NCBI GenBank assembly: GCA_010671965.1
Contig: JAAHIC010000307.1
Location: 1 to 5,967 of the forward strand
Source of the DNA: Leptolyngbya sp. SIO4C5
GTDB taxonomy: Bacteria; Cyanobacteriota; Cyanobacteriia; Phormidesmidales; Phormidesmidaceae
Reading direction: 5' to 3'
DNA: 5,967 bases
Notes under the pieces: model-generated
The model's database searches: none
Seen by the model: the letters and a program-made list of their open reading frames with translations, nothing else
What the model was told of the DNA's origin: nothing
Shown: piece after piece, positions 1 through 5,854 of the stretch
How positions within the stretch are numbered: position 1 is the first letter of the stretch
Layout: each line of letters starts with the position of its first letter
Program-made: the position numbers and the translations under genes

Positions 1-54
1 TTAACAACAATGCGGTCATATTCAGCATAAGACCTAATTCAAAGCCAAACAATT

Positions 55-285
55 TTATTTATATCTCTTCCCCACAGTCCTTCTCCTCAGTTTCCCCCTT
101 TTATCTTCTGCGAGTGCAGCCTGAGCCATATCTCGAAAACCACCTAACTCCACATCAGGATGTGACAAAACCTCATGCCAATGCAGTTCAGCTTGAATTT
201 CCTCCAAGAGCTACTGAGCAATTTCATCCTGAAGCTCACTGGGCAGCTTTTGGACAGCTTGAAAAGCCTGTTCTAGCAAAGTCAT
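55..285 (-). pseudogene. Decayed antitoxin-like gene (toxin-antitoxin relic) with in-frame stop
   Basis: Read from an ATG at 285-283, the minus strand gives MTLLEQAFQAVQKLPSEL, then six more residues, then TAG at 213-211. The same frame continues open to a TAA at 57-55 with ELHWHEVLSHPD and FRDMAQAALAEDKRGK. This pattern is typical of small cyanobacterial antitoxins, which have an N-terminal helix rich in KLP..xQ..IA, then LLEEI, then W, then a 'MA.EALAE.R.GK' end. The family usually ends in an acidic TEELD-like tail. Here the frame ends in basic RRRTVGKRYK, while the frame one base away reads TEEKDCGEEI followed by TAA at 61-59, so a one-base loss in the A-run near 91-93 probably shifted the tail. 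A CAG-to-TAG change would explain the internal stop. No toxin gene is visible downstream in the 54 bases left of it. The resemblance is from memory of the family, not a search. Confidence 0.6.
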
Positions 286-522
286 CGTATTTGCTCACAG
301 TAAAACAACTGATACTCTAAACTAGCGTTTCTGTTACTCCAGTAAGATTATTGCTCATACCCAAGCTGCAACAGGACAGCGATCGCATCTTTGCGGTCGC
401 CGCGTTGAATAATGGGTTAGGGCTAATTACTATCGGCGTTCAACCCCATACCAATCAAAAACGTCATCGATACTGATAATTCCTCTAATGCTATTTTCGA
501 TCAAAATTTTGCCTTCTTTCTC
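286..522. other. Non-coding stretch with minus-strand coding-like scraps and a weak promoter candidate
   Basis: No intact gene is present between the antitoxin relic and the nucleoside hydrolase. Two short minus-strand stretches look protein-like: 531-430, including KILIENSIRGIISIDDVF and ending in TAG, and 417-348, reading PIIQRGDRKDAIAVLLQLG before TAA. They lie in different frames with stops between them and have no convincing start, so they could be remnants of one or two genes or could be chance. A small perfect inverted repeat, TTACT-CC-AGTAA (334-345), sits upstream of the antitoxin relic. One HIP1 octamer is at 379-386. Possible extended -10 boxes for the downstream gene are TGATAATTC (474-482) and TGCTATTTT (489-497); neither has a recognisable -35. 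Confidence 0.35.
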
Positions 523-1455
523 ATGCCTCCTTTACCTCTAATCATCGACTGCGATCCCGGTGTGGATGACGCGATCGCCCTTCTGCTAACCCTCGCCGCT
601 CCTGAACTAAATCTGCTTGGCATCACCGCCGTTGCTGGCAACGTGCCGCTGGTGCTGACTGAGAAAAACGCCCGTAAAATTTGCCAGCTCGCAGGACGAA
701 CCGAGATTGGCGTTTATGCCGGCTGTCCCCGACCGATGATGCGAATTCTGGTGACGGCGGAGCATGTACACGGCAGTACCGGACTAGAAGGGGCTGAGCT
801 GCCAGAGCCAACGATGCCGCTGCGATCGCAGCACGCCGTCAGCTTTTTGATTGAGCAGTTAACCCAGGCGCAGCAGCCCATTACCATCGCCGCGCTGGGG
901 CCGCTGACCAATATCGCGATCGCCCTGATTCAGCAGCCCGCCATTGTGCAAAATATTGAGGAAATTGTGATTATGGGCGGGGCGATCGCACGCGGAAATG
1001 TCACCCCCTCAGCCGAATTCAACTTTTATGTCGATCCTCACGCCGCCAAAGTGGTATTTGAGTCAGGCGCTAAGCTAACGCTGCTGAGCCTGGACGTAAC
1101 CCATCAGGTCTTAACCACGCCGGAACGCTTGGGGAAAATGCGGGCGATTGGTTCTCCTGTGAGCCAGGCCGCTGCCGATCTGCTGGCTTATTATGGTGTG
1201 GCCGATGCGGTGAAACATGGCCTGCCGGGGGCACCGCTACACGATCCCTGTGTCATCGCTTATTTACTAAAGCCCGATCTGTTTGTGGGGCAGGCGGCGA
1301 AAGTGGCGATTGAAACCCAAGGTGAGCTTAATCTAGGTCGCAGCGTCGTCGATTTTTTGCCGGGGGTGATGCAGTCGGCCAATGCCACGGTGATGCAAAC
1401 GGTGGATGCCGCCGGATTTTATCAGTTGCTAATGGATAGTTTAGGCCGATATTGA
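523..1455 (+). CDS. Inosine-uridine preferring nucleoside hydrolase family protein
   Basis: This 310-residue protein is expected to hydrolyse the N-glycosidic bond of ribonucleosides, giving ribose and a free base, in cytosolic nucleoside salvage. The family hallmark IIDCDPGVDDA lies at residues 7-17, and D11, D15 and D16 match the Ca2+-binding aspartates of the Crithidia enzyme. N40 in AVAGN, the HGSTGLEG segment, T129 in GPLTN, and H240-D241 in APLHDP match the substrate-binding asparagine, the HG.TGL.G signature, the calcium-contacting threonine and the C-terminal catalytic histidine/Ca2+ aspartate. Length and domain span are normal for the family (about 310-330). No good Shine-Dalgarno precedes the ATG at 523, but the hallmark begins right after it and no alternative ATG, GTG or TTG precedes it in frame for about 100 bases. 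Base-specific substrate preference cannot be read from the sequence. It stands alone, with 121 bases to the next gene, and carries four HIP1 sites. Confidence 0.95.
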   Translation: MPPLPLIIDCDPGVDDAIALLLTLAAPELNLLGITAVAGNVPLVLTEKNARKICQLAGRTEIGVYAGCPRPMMRILVTAEHVHGSTGLEGAELPEPTMPLRSQHAVSFLIEQLTQAQQPITIAALGPLTNIAIALIQQPAIVQNIEEIVIMGGAIARGNVTPSAEFNFYVDPHAAKVVFESGAKLTLLSLDVTHQVLTTPERLGKMRAIGSPVSQAAADLLAYYGVADAVKHGLPGAPLHDPCVIAYLLKPDLFVGQAAKVAIETQGELNLGRSVVDFLPGVMQSANATVMQTVDAAGFYQLLMDSLGRY

Positions 1456-1538
1456 TCGTAGGTTAGAGTTCCTATTGCCTGCAGCGGGCTTTGTCAATAC
1501 TAACTGCTCGCGCGATCACCCCCTATCGCCGGCGACCC

Positions 1539-1547
1539 TGATAGAAT
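1539..1547 (+). promoter_or_regulatory. Candidate extended -10 promoter for the 195-residue gene and ccmK
   Basis: TGATAGAAT fits an extended -10 element (TGn followed by a TATAAT-like hexamer, five of six matches). It lies 29 bases before the ATG at 1577, giving a short leader of roughly 20-25 bases. No -35 box is recognisable about 17 bases upstream. The rest of the 1456-1576 gap shows no convincing terminator for the preceding gene. Confidence 0.4.
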
Positions 1548-1576
1548 AAAGGCACCTTGCTCACCTGGAAGACTTG

Positions 1577-2164
1577 ATGAGCTATACAACTGAGCAACTG
1601 CTGGAAATTCTGGATCAGGAACTCCGAGCAGCCTGGAGAGGCGAACGAGTGCTGCTGTCTTCAAGCGATCGCCTCAATAACTCAGTTGTTGCCAAAGCAC
1701 TAGGCTCTGAAAAGCTCAGTAAGGTGTTTGCGATTCAAGATTTTAGAGCGCAGGTACATGAATATCAGCGCGAACACCATGTTTCCGGTTTGGTCTGGCA
1801 TACCTGCCGCTTTAACGGGCAGTCGATTCGCTTCCCCGAACTGCACCCGCAGCTAACGGCGATCGCTCAAGATAAGCGCACCTTAATCGAGGCTAAGGCC
1901 GCTGTAATTGCTTTTTGGCGTCAGTCTATCGGTACTATGCGGCTGTGGTTAGCGGGGCGTCCGCCGCAGCCGACAACGCTGGACCACGTAGAATCGCTGA
2001 TTGACTCGACCGAATGGGCCGAAATTGACGCTACCCGCAGCGAGCTATATCTGAGTCTCTGCTGGGGCGATCCAAAGGACTGTCGCTGTGACTGGGCCAG
2101 ACCAGAATCAGGCTGCGAACGAATTATTGCAGCGATCGCTGAACCCAGTGCAATCAAGGTATAG
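1577..2164 (+). CDS. Uncharacterised 195-residue protein upstream of a carboxysome shell gene
   Basis: I do not recognise a characterised family. The ATG at 1577 is preceded by GGAAG (1567-1571) with 5-base spacing; the overlapping TTG at 1574 is less likely. The protein opens with MSYTTEQLLEILDQE. It has no signal peptide or membrane helix and is rich in tryptophan (W20, W74, W114, W124, W147, W163, W173). Four of its five cysteines cluster near the C-terminus (C162, C169, C171, C180), around GDPKDCRCDW, which could suggest metal or redox chemistry, though the spacing matches no motif I know. Residues 28-60 (SSSDR...KVFAIQDFR) and 71-90 (GLVW...RFPELH) look like a compact alpha/beta core. 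It ends 31 bases before the ccmK start, with no terminator between, so co-transcription is likely. A carboxysome link is inferred from context only. Codon use and three HIP1 sites are in line with the neighbours. Confidence 0.85.
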   Translation: MSYTTEQLLEILDQELRAAWRGERVLLSSSDRLNNSVVAKALGSEKLSKVFAIQDFRAQVHEYQREHHVSGLVWHTCRFNGQSIRFPELHPQLTAIAQDKRTLIEAKAAVIAFWRQSIGTMRLWLAGRPPQPTTLDHVESLIDSTEWAEIDATRSELYLSLCWGDPKDCRCDWARPESGCERIIAAIAEPSAIKV

Positions 2165-2181
2165 TTAAGGGCTAGAAGCTT

Positions 2182-2186
2182 AGGAG
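2182..2186 (+). promoter_or_regulatory. Ribosome binding site deciding the ccmK start
   Basis: AGGAG lies 9 bases before the ATG at 2196 but only 3 before the ATG at 2190 and adjacent to the TTG at 2187. The spacing favours the downstream ATG, which gives the canonical MPIAV start of the family. Confidence 0.6.
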
Positions 2187-2195
2187 TTGATGAAT

Positions 2196-2534
2196 ATGCC
2201 GATTGCAGTGGGGGTCGTTGAAACCCAGACGTTTCCGGCAGTTTTAGCGGCGGCAGATGCGATGGTAAAAGCGGGTCGCGTCACGCTGGTAAAACAGGAG
2301 CAGGCTGATAGTGGTCGTCAGTTTGTGTCAATACGGGGGCCGCTGTCTGAGGTAAAGCGAGCTGTTGAGGCCGGTATTGTCGCCGCCAATGCTTGTCCTA
2401 ATTTTGGTGAAATGACAACGTATTATATTGTGCCAAATCCCCCCGAAAATTTGGAGACTGTCTTGCCAATTGCTTTCACCGAAGAATCAGAAGAATTTTG
2501 GATAATGGATCCCTCTCAAATTCTCCTGGGTTAA
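2196..2534 (+). CDS. ccmK: CcmK-type carboxysome shell protein (BMC domain), CcmK3-like
   Basis: This 112-residue single-BMC-domain protein belongs to the hexamer-forming shell facets of the beta-carboxysome. It starts MPIAVGVVET and continues FPAVLAAADAMVKAGRVTLV, close to canonical CcmK. The ATG at 2196 is chosen because AGGAG (2182-2186) is 9 bases away and MPIAV is the family start; ATG at 2190 and TTG at 2187 lie too close to that site. The pore loop reads Q36-A37-D38-S39-G40, where CcmK1/K2 have K-I-G-S-G, so the pore lysine is lost and an acid gained. This pattern and YYIVPNPPENL (76-86) resemble CcmK3 as I remember it. In many beta-cyanobacteria ccmK3 is followed by ccmK4, but none follows here. 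The last residues (104-112, MDPSQILLG) form an unusual tail. It could instead be a CcmK5/K6-type paralogue. It is the second gene of a likely two-gene operon. Confidence 0.93.
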   Translation: MPIAVGVVETQTFPAVLAAADAMVKAGRVTLVKQEQADSGRQFVSIRGPLSEVKRAVEAGIVAANACPNFGEMTTYYIVPNPPENLETVLPIAFTEESEEFWIMDPSQILLG

Positions 2535-2537
2535 CCT

Positions 2538-2577
2538 GGGGGCGGTTTGCATCGGGGACGGCTGATAAACCGCCCCC
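2538..2577. terminator. GC-rich palindrome between convergent genes, likely bidirectional terminator or dispersed repeat
   Basis: GGGGGCGGTTT (2538-2548) pairs perfectly with AAACCGCCCCC (2567-2577), an 11-bp stem around an 18-base loop. An inner ATC/GAT pairing (2551-2553 with 2564-2566) is possible. It sits in the 48 bases between the ccmK stop (2534) and the stomatin stop (2583), where it could end transcription from both sides. There is no clean T-run, so it may instead be one copy of a dispersed cyanobacterial palindromic repeat of the GGGGCGG...CCGCCCC kind; the two readings are not exclusive. Confidence 0.6.
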
Positions 2578-2582
2578 TACGA

Positions 2583-3560
2583 CTACGATTCCGTCTGGTT
2601 GTTCACCACTCCATCCACATTCCCCACAATCGATCGCATGCCCTCCAGCGTTGCTGGAATGCTGCGCGGATCCATAAACATCACCTTGCTGCTGCCGCTG
2701 GTGCCAATTTCTTCAGTGGTTTCAATGTAGTTCATCGCCAGCAAGAACTGCAGCGCATCGCGGGCCGTGGGATCGGCTTTGAGGGTGCGGGCCACAACCT
2801 GCATTGCCTCTGAAGTTGCCTGAGCTTTCAATACCTGTTCTTGCCGAAACGCCTGTGCCCGCAGCACAATCGCCTTTTGATCGGCTTCGGCATCTAGAAT
2901 GGCCGCTTTTTGCCGCGCTTCTGCCGCCAGAACGTCCGCTTCGGCCCGTCCCCTAGCGGAGTTGACGGCAGCTTCCCGTTCCCCTTCAGAGGTGAGCACC
3001 GAGGCCCGTTTGCGTCGCTCTGCTGCCATTTGCAGCTCCATTGAATCCTGCACTGCCTTAGAGGGGACAATGTCGCGTAGCTCTACTCGTGTCACCTTCA
3101 CCCCCCAAGGGTCGGTAGAAATGTCCAGTTCTCGCAGCAGCAGCTCGTTGATTTCAGAGCGGGCGGTGAAGGTTTCGTCCAGTTCCAGCTTGCCCATCTC
3201 CGCCCGAATCTGGGTCAGTACCAGATTGACCATGGCCGATTGCAGGCTCTCGACTTTGTAGTAAGCCTTTTCGATATCAACAATGCGCCAGTAGACGACG
3301 GCGTCAACGCTAATTGAAACGTTGTCGCGGGTGATGCACTGCTGCGGCGGCACGTCTAGAACCCGTTCTCGAATCGTCTGCTTATAGACAATTTTGTCTA
3401 CAAATGGCACTAAAAAGTTGAGGCCAGGGGACAGCTTTTTACCGTTGTATTTACCCAGGGTTTCTACCAAGGCTTCGTCGCTTTGGTTGACAATTTTGAC
3501 AGAGCTGGCGGCAATAGAGCCGCCAAAAATTAAAACAATCAAAAACGTAAACGGATTCAT
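2583..3560 (-). CDS. Stomatin/prohibitin-like SPFH domain protein (slipin, QmcA-like)
   Basis: This 325-residue membrane protein belongs to the SPFH family, whose members form ring-like oligomers organising membrane microdomains and often modulate proteases. An N-terminal membrane helix spans residues 3-19. The SPFH domain covers about 20-180, with [20 protein letters not shown] at 27-46, LVPFVDKI at 50-57, and the [19 protein letters not shown] block at 75-93. A long Ala/Glu/Arg-rich coiled coil follows at about 178-260 ([26 protein letters not shown]), then a conserved C-terminal region to 325. Length is close to E. coli QmcA (about 305) and other slipins. The ATG at 3560 has AGGA 9 bases upstream. 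It lies 15 bases after the NfeD-like gene, so the two are almost certainly co-transcribed. Unlike the other intact genes nearby, it carries no HIP1 site. Confidence 0.93.
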   Translation of the reverse strand: MNPFTFLIVLIFGGSIAASSVKIVNQSDEALVETLGKYNGKKLSPGLNFLVPFVDKIVYKQTIRERVLDVPPQQCITRDNVSISVDAVVYWRIVDIEKAYYKVESLQSAMVNLVLTQIRAEMGKLELDETFTARSEINELLLRELDISTDPWGVKVTRVELRDIVPSKAVQDSMELQMAAERRKRASVLTSEGEREAAVNSARGRAEADVLAAEARQKAAILDAEADQKAIVLRAQAFRQEQVLKAQATSEAMQVVARTLKADPTARDALQFLLAMNYIETTEEIGTSGSSKVMFMDPRSIPATLEGMRSIVGNVDGVVNNQTES

Positions 3561-3575
3561 AGTTTAAATTCCTAA

Positions 3576-3998
3576 TTAATGCAGTTCACTTTCAGGTAGA
3601 ACCAGCAGCGTATTGCCGTTGCGACCCACGACTAAAACGGGCTGATCGGCGGCGATCGCCAGCCGATTGTCTTCACAGCGGGCCTGCCAGGAGTTGCCTT
3701 CATATAACACTCTTCCCGGCTGGCCGGGGGCAATCGAAGTTAGGGTGCGGGCTTCAGTAGAGTCCATCAGAATGCGGGGGGTCTTTTGCGGCACGAGTCG
3801 CTTCAGCAAAAACAGCAGCGCCAGCGAAAAGACCATCCACAGTCCCACCTGAAACTCGAACTGCGGTACAACTGGCGTTAACAGGGCTGTTAAGAAAGCG
3901 CTAATTCCTAGAGCAGATTCTATAAACTCTGTAGGCACTAGCAGCTCCATCATGCAGAGCGCCGCCCCCACTAAAACCCAAAACAAGGCAAGGCTCAT
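3576..3998 (-). CDS. NfeD-like membrane protein, partner of the stomatin gene
   Basis: This 140-residue protein has the short NfeD architecture. Three membrane segments lie at about residues 4-22, 28-45 and 51-69, followed by a positively charged junction (KRLVPQK). A soluble beta-rich OB-fold-like domain spans about 85-138, recognisable by PGQPGRVLYEGNSWQA (91-106) and PVLVVGRNGNTLLVLP (120-135). Short NfeD proteins without the ClpP-class protease domain are typically encoded next to SPFH/slipin genes and are thought to bind or modulate them, which fits the 15-base gap to the stomatin gene. The start at 3998 gives a natural membrane-targeting N-terminus (MSLALFWVLVG). No strong Shine-Dalgarno sequence precedes it (GAGAG is about 15 bases away). 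One HIP1 site lies at 3652-3659. Confidence 0.87.
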   Translation of the reverse strand: MSLALFWVLVGAALCMMELLVPTEFIESALGISAFLTALLTPVVPQFEFQVGLWMVFSLALLFLLKRLVPQKTPRILMDSTEARTLTSIAPGQPGRVLYEGNSWQARCEDNRLAIAADQPVLVVGRNGNTLLVLPESELH

Positions 3999-4180
3999 GG
4001 TTTAATCGAGTTCTCTCAAATAAGTAATTCACAAGATTCGAGGTCAATTCCGCAGATTTCATCTCTGACGACAACGGCCTATTTGCAAAAATCCTCTAGG
4101 ATTAATCTAGCCTTTCCGTCTGAGTCTGGAAGCTCTGGTTAACTTGTTGTAAGGGTACCCGTCGTCATCCTCCTGCGCCT
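3999..4180. promoter_or_regulatory. Divergent promoter region between the NfeD-stomatin operon and the phosphatase gene
   Basis: These 182 bases separate two divergently transcribed units and must hold both promoters. On the minus strand TTGACC (4047-4042) is a good -35 match, but no clear -10 follows at 16-18 bases. On the plus strand TGGTTAACT (4136-4144) is a weak extended -10 candidate. Near the middle, AATCCT-CT-AGGATT (4090-4103) is a perfect 6-bp inverted repeat that could be an operator. Confidence 0.35.
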
Positions 4181-5854
4181 ATGACCCGCTCTGAGTCGCC
4201 GTCTACTCCTCAAAAACGCTATCTCTGGGCTACCGGAACCGCAGCCGAGACGATTGCTGTAGGAGATACTTTTGGCGATCGCTATCGGGTTGTCGCTCCG
4301 GGAATTTGGCTGGATCTAACCCCAGCAGCGGCTATTGCACCGCCTCCTGACCTGCCGGAAGCCGCTGTTCCCTATCTCAAGGCCTATCCCCAGCGGCTAC
4401 ACGTCCCGGGAGTCTACGATGTCCTCAAAACTGAAGCCCAGGCGGATTTGCTACTGCTGGAAAACGCCCCGATCAACCGGGGCGGACAGCTCTATCCGGC
4501 CCTGAAAACAGTTTGGGCAATGACGCCGCCCGCCCGGCAGGCGTACTGGCTCTGGCAGCTTTGGCAGCTCTGGCAACCGCTCTGTGACCTGGGGGTGGCA
4601 GCGAGTCTGCTCTCGCTGGAAGATGAGGTGCGCGTGGAGGGCTGGCGGGTGCGGCTGCGGCAGTTTGTGGCAGTGCCGACGCCCAGTTTGGCTGACCTGG
4701 CTGAAGCTTGGCAGGGGTTGGTAGCGGGGGCGCGTCTGCCCCTGGTAGACGGACTGCGTAGCCTCGTTGAGCAGCTTCGCCATCCTCAAGTCGCCGCCGA
4801 TGAGATTACGGCTCAGCTTAACCGCCTGCTGCTGAACCTGACTGCAACCGCATCGCTGCAGCTCCAGACTACGGGCCTTACCAGTGCTGGCCCCAGCCAA
4901 GTGCGCAACGAAGATGCTTGTTACCCTGACCATAGCAGCGCCAAGCGATCGCGTACCGCGGCGCCGCCAGTGCCTAATATCGCCATTGTCTGCGATGGCG
5001 TGGGCGGGCACGAAGGGGGAGAAGTGGCGAGTCAAATTGTGGTGCGATCGCTGCAGCTCCAGCTCCAAGCTTTTCTGCGGGAAACCCTAGAGCAAGAAGA
5101 TATTCTGACGCCTGATCTGGTGGCGGAACAGCTCGAAGCCGGAATTCGCGTCATCAACAACCTGATTGCCAGCCAGAATGACAGTCAAGGCCGCGCCGAT
5201 CGCCAGCGCATGGGCACCACCTTGGTCATGGCGCTGCAGCTACCCCAGCGCATCCGCACCGCCAGCGGCTGGAAAGCCACCAACGAGCTATATATTGTTC
5301 ACGTCGGTGATAGCCGCGCCTACTGGATTACGCCGGAATACTGTCATTTGCTGACGGTTGACGATAGCTTGGCAAACCGGGAAGTCAGCGCTGCCCATAG
5401 CCTATCGGCAATAGCGCAACAGCAGGAAAACGCCGCAGCGCTCACCCAGGCGATCGGTACTCGCGAGTCTAGCCTACTGCATCCCCACATTCAGCGATTT
5501 GTGATTGAAGAGAGCGGGGTGTTGCTGCTGTGTTCTGACGGTCTTAGCGACAATCAGCGGGTAGAAGAATCTTGGGCCAACTACATTGGCCTGATCGTGA
5601 AAGATATTGTGTCTCTAGAAGCGGCGGCAGAATCTTGGCTAGAGCTAGCCAATCAGAAGAACGGTCATGACAATACGGCTGTGGCGCTGATGCGCTGCAG
5701 TCTGGGGCCAGAAACAACCGCTACTGATCCGACCGGACGCTTAGCGACGCTGCAGGATACGCTGTCTTACGAAATGACGGAAGCCTCTAGGGCACTGCTC
5801 TATGGCGAGACAGATCAAAGCCAGGATGAGGCCGATCTAAAGGTTGCAGACTAG
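4181..5854 (+). CDS. PP2C-family Ser/Thr phosphatase with N-terminal degenerate kinase-like domain
   Basis: This soluble 557-residue protein should dephosphorylate phosphoserine/threonine with two Mn2+/Mg2+ ions. The PP2C domain spans about residues 228-505 and is intact: VRNEDA (D245), CDGVGGHEGGEVAS (D272), MGTTL, HVGDSRAY (D377), LLLCSDGLSD (D453) and GHDNTAVAL (D497) cover the metal-binding aspartates. Residues about 30-200 look like a protein kinase that has lost its catalysis. GDRYRVV (32-38) resembles the first strand, LLLLENAPI (90-98) the hinge, and residues 138-162 align without gaps to the GIVHRDLKPENIL...LIDF segment. There HRD is A141-S142-L143, the Asn is D148, and DFG is Q161-F162-V163. 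A regulatory or substrate-docking role is inferred. The tail after about 505 is acidic and probably disordered. The start at 4181 lacks a clear Shine-Dalgarno sequence. The kinase resemblance is from motif reading and needs a profile search. Confidence 0.92.
   Translation: MTRSESPSTPQKRYLWATGTAAETIAVGDTFGDRYRVVAPGIWLDLTPAAAIAPPPDLPEAAVPYLKAYPQRLHVPGVYDVLKTEAQADLLLLENAPINRGGQLYPALKTVWAMTPPARQAYWLWQLWQLWQPLCDLGVAASLLSLEDEVRVEGWRVRLRQFVAVPTPSLADLAEAWQGLVAGARLPLVDGLRSLVEQLRHPQVAADEITAQLNRLLLNLTATASLQLQTTGLTSAGPSQVRNEDACYPDHSSAKRSRTAAPPVPNIAIVCDGVGGHEGGEVASQIVVRSLQLQLQAFLRETLEQEDILTPDLVAEQLEAGIRVINNLIASQNDSQGRADRQRMGTTLVMALQLPQRIRTASGWKATNELYIVHVGDSRAYWITPEYCHLLTVDDSLANREVSAAHSLSAIAQQQENAAALTQAIGTRESSLLHPHIQRFVIEESGVLLLCSDGLSDNQRVEESWANYIGLIVKDIVSLEAAAESWLELANQKNGHDNTAVALMRCSLGPETTATDPTGRLATLQDTLSYEMTEASRALLYGETDQSQDEADLKVAD
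4550..4576 (+). repeat. Three tandem 9-base units encoding Leu-Trp-Gln
   Basis: CTCTGGCAG, CTTTGGCAG and CTCTGGCAA follow one another without a gap and encode LWQLWQLWQ, residues 124-132 of the phosphatase protein. The repeat falls in the helix preceding the kinase-like catalytic-loop position, so it is in-frame and could arise by slippage. Confidence 0.7.

Larger units (their letters stand above)
379..5051. repeat. Twelve scattered HIP1 octamers (GCGATCGC)
   Basis: Perfect copies start at 379, 571, 822, 916, 982, 1665, 1859, 2132, 3652, 4275, 4945 and 5044. At random fewer than one would be expected in this length. HIP1 enrichment is a known trait of many cyanobacterial chromosomes, and most copies lie inside genes. 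The stretch from 2140 to 3651, covering ccmK and the stomatin gene, has none. Confidence 0.95.

Noticed and set aside
1..54. Short minus-strand frames that could be a toxin downstream of the antitoxin relic
   Set aside because: Two frames are open (one reads YAEYDRIVV, one starts MLNMTALLL) but both are too short at the window edge to assign.
114..320. Plus-strand open frame of 68 codons
   Set aside because: It is opposite the antitoxin-like minus-strand frame, starts with GTG without a Shine-Dalgarno sequence, and its translation looks like an antisense shadow.
1480..1500. Possible hairpin terminator after the nucleoside hydrolase gene (GCCTGC-A-GCGGGC then TTTGT)
   Set aside because: The arms mismatch and the loop would be a single base, so a stable hairpin is unlikely.
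1921..2157. Minus-strand open frame opposite the 195-residue gene
   Set aside because: It is a shadow of a plus-strand gene with a good ribosome binding site; it has no Shine-Dalgarno sequence or domain of its own.
2187..2195. Upstream TTG and ATG starts for ccmK
   Set aside because: They are 0 and 3 bases from AGGAG, too close for initiation, and would add residues absent from the family's usual MPIAV start.
2547..2813. Plus-strand open frame opposite the stomatin gene
   Set aside because: It begins within the palindrome and runs antisense to the conserved stomatin C-terminus; the translation has no recognisable feature.
379..5051. Repeated GCGATCGC octamers as a CRISPR or other array
   Set aside because: They are irregularly spaced, mostly inside genes, and match the genome-wide HIP1 palindrome of cyanobacteria.
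4451..5068. Minus-strand open frame of 205 codons inside the phosphatase gene
   Set aside because: It is antisense to a clear PP2C coding sequence, rich in R, H, Q and P as expected of a shadow in GC-rich DNA, and shows no domain.
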